Shown: in pieces, positions 57,581 through 64,000 of the stretch
Position numbering within the stretch: position 1 is the stretch's first letter
Layout of the letters: each line of letters begins with the position of its first letter
Assembly: GCF_002917095.1 (NCBI RefSeq)
Contig: NZ_PQGA01000008.1
Location: forward strand, 1-64,000
Source of the DNA: Paraburkholderia eburnea
GTDB lineage: Bacteria > Pseudomonadota > Gammaproteobacteria > Burkholderiales > Burkholderiaceae
DNA length: 64,000 bases
Direction of reading: 5' to 3'
Program-made: the position numbers and the translations under genes
Notes under the pieces: generated by a model
Databases searched by the model: none
Told to the model about the DNA's origin: nothing
What the model saw: only the letters and a program-made list of their open reading frames with translations

Positions 57581-58690
57581 TCAGCGTGCGAACGTCTCAG
57601 CCATTTCATTGATCAACTGGCGCTGGAACGCCGCGAAACGCGCGCTCGGCTGCTGCAGGATGGCCAGTTCGAGCATCGGGTCTTCCACCTGGGTACGCAC
57701 GTCCGCGAGCGTTTCCACGATCGCATGGCCGCAGAACGGTACATAGGCCTCCGAATAGCCGCCCTCGTGCACGACAACGAGGCGCCCGCTGCAATGGCGC
57801 TCGGCGGCGTCGCGCACGAGCTGTGTCATCGCGCGGTAGCTCTCGCTATGCAGCAGCATGCGCGCAAGCGGATCGACCGCGCTCGCATCCAGACCGCTCG
57901 CCACCACGATCAGATCGGGCTTGAAGCGATCGAGCGCGGGCAGCACGATGCGCTCGAATGCGTAGAGATACGCGTCGTGCCCGCCGCCCGGCAGCAGCGG
58001 AATATTGATGTTCGCGCCCTCGCCGCGCCCCGCGCCGCGTTCTTCCGCACCGCTGTAGCCGGGCGGAAAACAGCCTTCCTGATGCAGCGAGATCGTCAGC
58101 GTGTTGGCATCCTCGTAATAGATCGATTGCGTGCCGTTGCCGTGATGCACGTCCCAGTCGATCACGGCAACGCGCTCGATACCGTGCTTCGCGCGCGCCG
58201 CTTCGATCGCAATCGGGATGTTGGCGAGCAGGCAAAAACCCATCGGCTTGTCGCGCAGGCAGTGATGGCCGGGCGGGCGCGAAAGCGAGAACGCATTCGC
58301 CGCGCGTCCCGCGAGCACCGTATCGACGGCGCTCATGGCAAGGCCCGCCGACAGCGCCGCGATCTCGTAGCTGCCCTTGCCGAACGGCGCGAGATCGCCC
58401 AGATCGCCGCCGTTAGCGTCGCTCGCCGCCTTGAAGCGTGCGAGGTAATCGCGCGGATGGATACGCAGCAGGTCTGCGTCGCTAGCCGCGCTCGCGCTGC
58501 CCATGTCGAGCGACGCCGCAAGCCCCGACGCCTGGATCAGCGCCAGCAGGCGGCGCTTCGATTCGGGCGATTCCGCGTAGCCGCTCGCGGCAGGCGGCTG
58601 CACCCAGCCGCCGACGGGAAAGAACAGCGCGTGCGTGCCGCCCGTGTGCCAGAAGGTGCGTTCGTCAGTGAAGAAGGCAGTTTTGCTCAT
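57581..58690 (-). CDS. Histone-deacetylase family amidohydrolase
   Basis: The 369-residue zinc enzyme has the HDAC/acetylpolyamine amidohydrolase motifs in order: SRPPGHHCLRDKPMGF (catalytic histidines), VIDWDVHHGNGTQSIYY (metal-binding Asp and His), VASGLDASAVDPLA (second metal-binding Asp) and HEGGYSEAY. Bacterial relatives remove acetyl groups from polyamines or other amides. It lies between an MFS transporter and MoaF, so its substrate is probably taken up by the transporter and processed by MoaF and the SDR. Confidence 0.92.
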   Translation of the reverse strand: MSKTAFFTDERTFWHTGGTHALFFPVGGWVQPPAASGYAESPESKRRLLALIQASGLAASLDMGSASAASDADLLRIHPRDYLARFKAASDANGGDLGDLAPFGKGSYEIAALSAGLAMSAVDTVLAGRAANAFSLSRPPGHHCLRDKPMGFCLLANIPIAIEAARAKHGIERVAVIDWDVHHGNGTQSIYYEDANTLTISLHQEGCFPPGYSGAEERGAGRGEGANINIPLLPGGGHDAYLYAFERIVLPALDRFKPDLIVVASGLDASAVDPLARMLLHSESYRAMTQLVRDAAERHCSGRLVVVHEGGYSEAYVPFCGHAIVETLADVRTQVEDPMLELAILQQPSARFAAFQRQLINEMAETFAR

Positions 58691-58740
58691 GAGATTCTCT
58701 TGCTGGTGGTGGTTCTAGGTCCGAAAATCGGCGATGGAAA

Positions 58741-59946
58741 TCACGCGCGTTCGACGCGCAGCAGGCAAAGACACGAGACGACGCAAATAGCCGCCGCGCC
58801 CGCGAACAGCGCTGCCAGTGAAGCGCCCGCGTCGAGCAGCACACCCGCGATCAGCGGTCCCGCCGCAAGGCCCGCGCCGATCACGAAGTTCAGCGACGCG
58901 ACCAGCCGTCCCGAGCGGTCGTGCTTCGCGGCGGCGGCGAGGATGAAGGGGAGCACGAAGGTCCAGGCGAACTTGAAGGCGAACACGGCGGCCACATAAC
59001 CCGTGGTCCCCGGCTGCGTGGCGAGTCCCGCCAGCGACACGGCAAGGATCGCGTAGCCCGCCAGCAGCATCGCGAGCCGCGCCAGCCGCCCGCCGATGAG
59101 CGACGCGCAGCCCGCGCCGACGATGCCCATCACGCTCGCGGCGGCAAGCACTTCGCCCGTATGCGCGGCATCGAAACCCGCGAGCGCGGCGGCTTTGCTC
59201 GCGAAGGTCCAGACGCCGCCGATCGCCACATAAAACGCCAGCACGCCGCCGATCACGAGCGCGGCGTTCAGCGCCGCGCGTGCCGCGTTCGGAGCCTTTG
59301 CAGCGGCAACCGCGCCGCCCGCGTGCTTCGCGCGGCCCAACGCCGGATCGAAGCCGCGCACGAGCGGCGCGGCGCACAAACCCAGCACGCCGAGCACGAC
59401 ATAAAGCGCACGCAGTCCGTAACCCGCGAACACATGCGGCAGCAAGAACAGCCCCACCGCGCCCGCGACGAGCTGACCGACGACCCAGAGGCCATAGACG
59501 CGGTCGCGGTTCGTGCTGGTCGCGGCGCTCGTCATGCACAACACCATCAACGTGCCGCCGCCGAGCGCCGTGAACGTGCGCAACACGAGCAGGCCCGCGA
59601 AGCCCGGCATCGCCAGTGCCGTCGCGAAGTTGCCCACGCAGAACACCGCCGTGGCGACGGCCGCGACGCGGCGCGCGTCAACGCGTCCGAGCCACAGCAG
59701 CGAAGGCAGCGTCGCGCAACTGAACGCGCCCAGTTCAACGAAAAAGTACGTGCCGATCTGCGACGCGGACAAGCCGAGTTGCACGGCAAGCTGCGCCGCG
59801 ACGGCGGGCGCAACCAGCAACAGCAGCGGCGTGATGGCCGCGAACACGACGAGCGAGCGCAGCGTCGAGTTGGCGAAACCGCGCGGCGCCGCATCGGCCG
59901 AATCAACCGACGTGGCCGCAGCGAAGGATGGAGAAGGATTTTTCAT
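58741..59946 (-). CDS. MFS transporter
   Basis: This 401-residue inner-membrane protein has 12 predicted helices. After an N-terminal tail rich in Ser and Ala come ITPLLLLVAPAVAAQLAVQL and the loop LLWLGRVDARRVAAVA, the position of the MFS signature. Cluster position between a porin and three enzymes suggests substrate uptake. The family within the MFS is not certain. Confidence 0.88.
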   Translation of the reverse strand: MKNPSPSFAAATSVDSADAAPRGFANSTLRSLVVFAAITPLLLLVAPAVAAQLAVQLGLSASQIGTYFFVELGAFSCATLPSLLWLGRVDARRVAAVATAVFCVGNFATALAMPGFAGLLVLRTFTALGGGTLMVLCMTSAATSTNRDRVYGLWVVGQLVAGAVGLFLLPHVFAGYGLRALYVVLGVLGLCAAPLVRGFDPALGRAKHAGGAVAAAKAPNAARAALNAALVIGGVLAFYVAIGGVWTFASKAAALAGFDAAHTGEVLAAASVMGIVGAGCASLIGGRLARLAMLLAGYAILAVSLAGLATQPGTTGYVAAVFAFKFAWTFVLPFILAAAAKHDRSGRLVASLNFVIGAGLAAGPLIAGVLLDAGASLAALFAGAAAICVVSCLCLLRVERA

Positions 59947-59990
59947 GGCGTCGTGGTTCCGTTAAAGTTCGCGAATGAGGAGCCGCTGGA

Positions 59991-61043
59991 TCAGAACGTG
60001 TGGGACATGCCCGCCATCGCGCCGAACTGCGAGACCCCGGCGACAGGCAGCGAGTCGTATTCGTAGACCGGCTGCGTGCTGCCGCTCGTGTTGTGCGAGT
60101 AGCCGAGGTTCACGTAGGCGAAGGTGCGCTTCGAGAGCGCGTAGGTACCGCTCGCGATGTAGAGCGTCGGATGCCCGACGCTCGGCGTGTTCGAAAACGT
60201 GTGATAAATACCCGCAGCGAAGCCGATCGCCGGATCGAGCCGGTAGCGCGCGCCACCCCAGGCGACTGTCCTGGCCGGGTCGAGCGAGCCGGTCAGACGT
60301 TCCCCGCCGCCGTAGAGCGACAGCTTGTCGATGTCCCAGTGCGCGGCCAGCACACCGACGACGCGCTGCTCGGACGACGTGTCCGCGCCCGGCGACACCG
60401 TGCCGTACGACTGATGGATCACCGCGCTCACACCAAAGCCGTTGCCCGCGTATTGCGCGCCCGCCTCCAGCACGCGGCCCGAACGCGAGTTGCCGGCAAC
60501 GCCGCCCGTCGCGGCCAGCGCTTCGCCGCTAAAGCCCGCGATATCGGGACTCTGATATTTGACGGCGTTATCGATGAAATTCTCTGCCCGCGGCACGAGC
60601 ACGCCCTGACCGCTGTACGCTGCATAAAGCAGCGGATCGTAGAAGAGCGTGCGATCGAACAGCACACTGAACTGACGCCCCAGCGTGAGCGTGCCGAAGC
60701 CGCCCTTGAGCCCCACCCAGGCGCCACGGAAGAACGCGATGCCCGGCACCGTGGCGGTGCCGTCGTTTAGATTCAGCCCCTGTTCGAGGCGAAAGATCGC
60801 CTGCAGACCGCCACCCAGATCCTCGGTGCCGGTAATGCCGATCTGCGAAGGCAGCACGCCGTAGTTCTGCAGATTCACGGCGCTGTGTTCGCCGTCCGCG
60901 TGCGTGCGGTACTGAATGCCCGCATCGAGAATGCCGTACAGCGTCACGCTCGACTGCGCATGTGCCGTGGCGCCGATGCCGAGCGTTATCGCCGTGGCCA
61001 ATGCTCTCGCGCGCACTCGCCGAAATCCATCCCATTGTTTCAT
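59991..61043 (-). CDS. Gram-negative porin (OmpC/Omp32 type)
   Basis: The start at 61043 (GAGAGGCGG upstream) gives 350 residues, with a signal peptide ending ATAHAQ and a typical first strand SSVTLYGILDAGIQY. The body has Burkholderiales porin patterns (GITGTEDLGGGLQAIFRLEQ, then GFGTLTLGRQFSVLF) and a C-terminal phenylalanine (GMSHTF) required for outer-membrane assembly. It is first in a minus-strand series with the MFS, HDAC, MoaF and SDR genes, and divergent from a LuxR gene. Confidence 0.93.
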   Translation of the reverse strand: MKQWDGFRRVRARALATAITLGIGATAHAQSSVTLYGILDAGIQYRTHADGEHSAVNLQNYGVLPSQIGITGTEDLGGGLQAIFRLEQGLNLNDGTATVPGIAFFRGAWVGLKGGFGTLTLGRQFSVLFDRTLFYDPLLYAAYSGQGVLVPRAENFIDNAVKYQSPDIAGFSGEALAATGGVAGNSRSGRVLEAGAQYAGNGFGVSAVIHQSYGTVSPGADTSSEQRVVGVLAAHWDIDKLSLYGGGERLTGSLDPARTVAWGGARYRLDPAIGFAAGIYHTFSNTPSVGHPTLYIASGTYALSKRTFAYVNLGYSHNTSGSTQPVYEYDSLPVAGVSQFGAMAGMSHTF

Positions 61044-61414
61044 CGACCGCCTCTCCAAACCGTACGACGTTGTTGTGATGAACAGCTTTCGTCCGATAGC
61101 CGCCGTGTCGGCGTATCCGGATCTGCGTGCAGTGTCGGTAGCAGGAAAAATCGTGAATAGACGTTCAAGTGAACGCTGTGGAAAACCCTGATGTGGGCGG
61201 GCCGCCCCATAAAGACGGGCTTGCGGCGGCTTGCGTGCGATCGCGGCATGCACCGCATCGCGCACCGCCCCGTTCAAATGCAGGGGGCAATGGCGCCATC
61301 CGCAACGCTATTCGCCGAAAATCGGCGGCACGTATAATCGTTCGGGAATCAGGAAATCGGTGCGCCAAGAGACGCAACGCGAGACACGATAAAAGCATCG
61401 CAGAGGAGAAGCGC
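61044..61414. other. 371-bp divergent promoter region between porin and LuxR genes
   Basis: No gene is seen. The region contains an operator-like dyad at 61162-61175 and a strong ribosome-binding site (AGAGGAGA, 61402-61409) for the LuxR gene. Both promoters should be here, but no clear sigma-70 pair was found. Confidence 0.5.
61162..61175. promoter_or_regulatory. Operator-like dyad in the porin/LuxR divergent region
   Basis: CGTTCA AG TGAACG is a perfect 6-bp inverted repeat with a 2-base centre, of the size bound by LuxR-type dimers. It lies 119 bp upstream of the porin start. Confidence 0.35.
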
Positions 61415-62554
61415 TTGATACGCAACGCAGACCGGCCGATGCCCTTCGACAGCGCCCCGGACATGCCCGCCGCGATCGCCATCGACACCTACGCAACGGG
61501 CGCGCCGTCCACACGCAGCGCCGATTTCGAAGGCCCGTTCTGCAGCGACGGCAGCGCTGTGCGCGATCTGAGCGTGCTGCTGCTGGACCTCTATGCGCTC
61601 GCCAACCAGACCGGCATCGGCGAATTCGAAAACGGTTTTTTCCGCCTGCTGGGCGCGCTGCTCGATTTCGACGCGGGCTGGACCGGCGTGACCACGCACA
61701 CGCCCGGCGGCCCCATCATGCACAACAGCTTCACGTGGGGCTTGCCCGATTCGTTCTTTCCGGACTGGATCAAGGTGCGCGACTGCGACCCGCTCGCGAT
61801 CGGCACGCTCGGCGTCTATGGACGCGCAATGGCGATCTCCGTCGTCGATCCCAAGGTGCCCCCGCGATTTCGCAATTGGGCCGTCAAACATGGGCTCGCG
61901 CAATTGATGGTGGTGACGGCGCATGACCACCGTTTCGGACTCACGACTTTTCTTTCGGTGTACCGGCGCGCACTGGACAAGCCGTTCAGCGCCGATGACG
62001 CGCACAAGGTATCGAACGTGATCGCGCATCTTGCTGCCGCGCTGACGATCAATCGCTCGTTCCAGCTCACGCGCGAACGGGGCGCGACGCCTGGCGCCTC
62101 GCCCGCACGCGCGATCTGCGATTCTTTCGGCGCGGTGCATCAGGCCGACAAGGCATTCGAAACCACCTTGCGCCAGGACTGGCCGCTCTACGCGAACCAG
62201 ACTTTGCCGCAGCCGCTGATCGACTGGCTGCACGGCGGCGGAGCGCAGCCTTATACGGGCGAGCGCGTCACCGTCCATTGCGTGCCCACGGCGGGCCTCT
62301 TTCAACTGGAGGCCCGCACGCGCTCCGCGCTCGATCGCCTGAGTCCGCGAGAACTCGTCGCGATCCAGCACTACGGCGACGGGCTATCGCACAAGGAAGT
62401 CGCCCAGCGCATGGGCATTTCGCCGACCACCGTGCGGCACTATCTGCGCTGCGCGTATCGCAAGCTGGGCATGCACGACAAGAGCGAGATCCCGCGCCTG
62501 CTCGCGGCGCCTGGCCGGCAGGACAGCGCCACTGCAACGAAGGTCGATGCGTGA
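61415..62554 (+). CDS. LuxR-family regulator of the porin/MoaF cluster
   Basis: I place the start at TTG 61415 because AGGAGA ends six bases before it; an ATG at 61439 has no such site. The product is 379 residues. The large N-terminal part has no recognised sensing domain, although residues 35-215 look alpha/beta and GAF-like. The C-terminal GerE helix-turn-helix is clear (LSPRELVAIQHYGDGLSHKE and GISPTTVRHYLRCAYRKLGM). It is divergent from the porin-MFS-HDAC-MoaF-SDR genes and is the obvious candidate to regulate them. It is convergent with the sensor diguanylate cyclase. Confidence 0.88.
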   Translation: MIRNADRPMPFDSAPDMPAAIAIDTYATGAPSTRSADFEGPFCSDGSAVRDLSVLLLDLYALANQTGIGEFENGFFRLLGALLDFDAGWTGVTTHTPGGPIMHNSFTWGLPDSFFPDWIKVRDCDPLAIGTLGVYGRAMAISVVDPKVPPRFRNWAVKHGLAQLMVVTAHDHRFGLTTFLSVYRRALDKPFSADDAHKVSNVIAHLAAALTINRSFQLTRERGATPGASPARAICDSFGAVHQADKAFETTLRQDWPLYANQTLPQPLIDWLHGGGAQPYTGERVTVHCVPTAGLFQLEARTRSALDRLSPRELVAIQHYGDGLSHKEVAQRMGISPTTVRHYLRCAYRKLGMHDKSEIPRLLAAPGRQDSATATKVDA

Positions 62555-62605
62555 GCTCGGCAAGACCGTTCAGTCAGACAATAACGTGCGCTGCGCGCCT
62601 GGGTA

Positions 62606-64000
62606 TTATGCGAACGTATCCAACACGCTTGCGCATACGCGGTTGCGCCCACTCGCCTTTGCAATGAGCAATTGCGCATCGGCGGCCTCCAGCAGCTTTT
62701 CCACGGCGTGCTCGACGCCTGCCGTAGCCGTGACAGTCGTGCAACCCACGCTGACCGTCACCGCCCCTGCGTCGCTTTTTGCGTGTTCGATACGCAACTC
62801 CTCTACCGCATGACGCACGCGCTCCGCCATGCGTGCGGCTTCCGGCGCGTCGGTATCGGGCAGTACGACCGCGAATTCCTCGCCACCGTAGCGCGCGGCC
62901 ATGTCCTGCGCGCGCCGCGCCTGCGCACCGATGGCCTGCGCCACGCTGCGCAGCACTTCGTCCCCCACGGCGTGGCCGTATTCGTCGTTGAAGAGCTTGA
63001 AGCGATCGATGTCAATGAATAATATGGATAGCTTACGATTATTCCGGCTTGCACGATGCCATTCTTCGTCGAGTCGGCTATCCAGCGCGCGACGGTTGCT
63101 CAGGCCCGTCAGCGCGTCAGTGAGCGATATCTTGCGCAGCTCCGCCAGTGCCTCGTAACGCGAGCGCATTACGCTTTCCAGCGCCATCGAGCCGAGCACC
63201 AGCGTCGTTGCGAATGCCGCCGCCAACGCGCCCTGCCAGATCGCCTGACTCCTCCATCGACCCAGCGTCAGCTCCGTCGATGGCGTCGCGATCACGGCGA
63301 GCGGTGCCCCGCTGACATGCGCTACGCAGCATTTCACGCGGGCAAGATCAATACGCTCGATTGCCCCGTCCGCTACCTCCTTTGTAGCCAGAGACGGTGC
63401 ATTGTCCGGATGTACCGCACTTCCCAGCACGACGCCATCCAGACGCACGACGCGCACCGCAACGACATCGCGCGATTCGAAGCTGCTGATGAAGCGCTGG
63501 AAATTGTCGAGCCCCACAGCCAGCACCGCGACGCCCTCGAAAGCATGGTCCGGCGCTTCGATGCGGCGCGCGAGCGCGATCGAACGCCTGCCGTCGCGGA
63601 TCCGCGAAACGAGCGGTTCCGAAACATAGAGGTCGTGCGAATCGCCACGCGCAAACGCCTTGAAGTAGTCGCGGTCGCGCAGATCGACGCTCGGTGCCGA
63701 CGGGTTGTCGAGGGGGGCTTCGAGCATACCGTTCGCACCAACGATGAAGGCATCGTCGAGCAGTTCGTGCGAGATTGCCTGACCGAAACGGATACGTTCG
63801 CGAACGTTGTCTGCCAGGGGCGCTTCCGGGTCGCGCGTGGCCGCCATGTCGTCGAGCAGCGCATCGTAGATGTGCATGTTGGCGCTCAGGCCGCCCGCAA
63901 CAAGCAAAGCGACGCTCTGCGCACGCCCGTGGGCACGCTCGATACGGTCCGTATGATCGGCGATGAGCCACGCGATCATGCTGGCGAGCACCACGATGGC
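62606..64000 (-). CDS. Membrane sensor diguanylate cyclase (dCache-GGDEF), start beyond the edge
   Basis: About 465 residues are visible. The frame stays open to the right edge inside the first membrane helix (VLASMIAWLIADHTDRI), so the start lies outside. A periplasmic Cache-type sensing region (AFIVGANGMLEAPLDNPSAP, VDLRDRDYFKAFARG, YVSEPLVSRIRDGRRSIALA) is followed by a second helix around 63180-63250 and a GGDEF domain (ALTGLSNRRALD, DIDRFKLFNDEYGH, ARYGGEEFAVVLPDTD). RAQD five residues before GGEEF is an RxxD feedback site, unlike the other two GGDEF proteins in the window. It should make c-di-GMP in response to a periplasmic small molecule. Confidence 0.93.
   Translation of the reverse strand, partial: AIVVLASMIAWLIADHTDRIERAHGRAQSVALLVAGGLSANMHIYDALLDDMAATRDPEAPLADNVRERIRFGQAISHELLDDAFIVGANGMLEAPLDNPSAPSVDLRDRDYFKAFARGDSHDLYVSEPLVSRIRDGRRSIALARRIEAPDHAFEGVAVLAVGLDNFQRFISSFESRDVVAVRVVRLDGVVLGSAVHPDNAPSLATKEVADGAIERIDLARVKCCVAHVSGAPLAVIATPSTELTLGRWRSQAIWQGALAAAFATTLVLGSMALESVMRSRYEALAELRKISLTDALTGLSNRRALDSRLDEEWHRASRNNRKLSILFIDIDRFKLFNDEYGHAVGDEVLRSVAQAIGAQARRAQDMAARYGGEEFAVVLPDTDAPEAARMAERVRHAVEELRIEHAKSDAGAVTVSVGCTTVTATAGVEHAVEKLLEAADAQLLIAKASGRNRVCASVLDTFA

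Noticed and set aside
1..64000. tRNA, rRNA, integrase or prophage genes
   Set aside because: No cloverleaf, rRNA segment or recombinase/phage motif was recognised by eye, although short RNAs could be missed without a covariance search.

Overview
The window is high-GC chromosomal DNA from a member of the Burkholderiales, most likely Paraburkholderia, Caballeronia or a close relative. This is inferred from the strong G/C bias at third codon positions, the Burkholderia-type gene families (DUF3597, TetR/LuxR/AraC-controlled catabolic clusters, a 16-stranded-type porin, an MhpA-like hydroxylase) and a repeat element of a kind seen in these genomes. No rRNA, tRNA, CRISPR array, insertion sequence or phage gene was recognised. 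Both edges cut genes: an efflux outer-membrane lipoprotein on the left and a membrane diguanylate cyclase on the right.

Layout. 1-2.9 kb: EmrB-type drug exporter with a NodT-type outer-membrane factor, divergent from a TetR repressor, with two copies of a palindromic operator. 3.2-5.5 kb: polar amino-acid ABC importer. 5.5-10 kb: a TetR gene divergent from a three-gene aromatic ring-cleavage operon (FAH-family hydrolase, extradiol dioxygenase, flavin hydroxylase), with a near-perfect inverted repeat between them. 10-13 kb: gene remnants, an unknown protein with a nuclease-like motif set and a small secreted protein. 13.1-27.1 kb: a Wzx/Wzy-type exopolysaccharide cluster (priming transferase, WecG-type transferase, GMC oxidoreductase, NAD-dependent epimerase, flippase, GH44 glucanase, polymerase, Wza, Wzc, DUF6492 putative transferase). 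27-31.4 kb: pseudogene debris, an orphan AbiEi-type antitoxin, a BON lipoprotein-like protein, and an AldB-type aldehyde dehydrogenase with its DUF779 partner. 31.4-34.4 kb: a siaABCD-like partner-switch operon controlling a diguanylate cyclase. 35-36.4 kb: a protein made of eight tandem helix-turn-helix repeats. 37.2-38.4 kb: a lytic transglycosylase fused to a VirB9/TrbG-like domain. 39.4-44.7 kb: a GGDEF-EAL protein, an FNR regulator and housekeeping enzymes. 45-47 kb: small hypothetical proteins. 47.3-54.2 kb: an amine or amino-acid catabolic set (APC permease, AraC regulator, class III aminotransferase, aldehyde dehydrogenase) and a LuxR regulator. 54.4-56.6 kb: two convergent SDR genes separated by a 541-bp inverted-repeat element. 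55.8-62.6 kb: an SDR-MoaF-HDAC-MFS-porin cluster divergent from a LuxR regulator. The window ends in a sensor diguanylate cyclase.

How the genes work together. Three gene sets bear on sessile life: the EPS cluster, the Sia-like module and three c-di-GMP enzymes. Three are catabolic modules each with its own adjacent regulator. The two items most likely to be undescribed are the eight-repeat HTH protein at 35.0-36.4 kb and the transglycosylase/VirB9-like fusion at 37.2-38.4 kb, which sit next to each other, separated by an AT-rich stretch. All starts were chosen by eye from ribosome-binding sites, signal peptides and conservation; no database search was possible.
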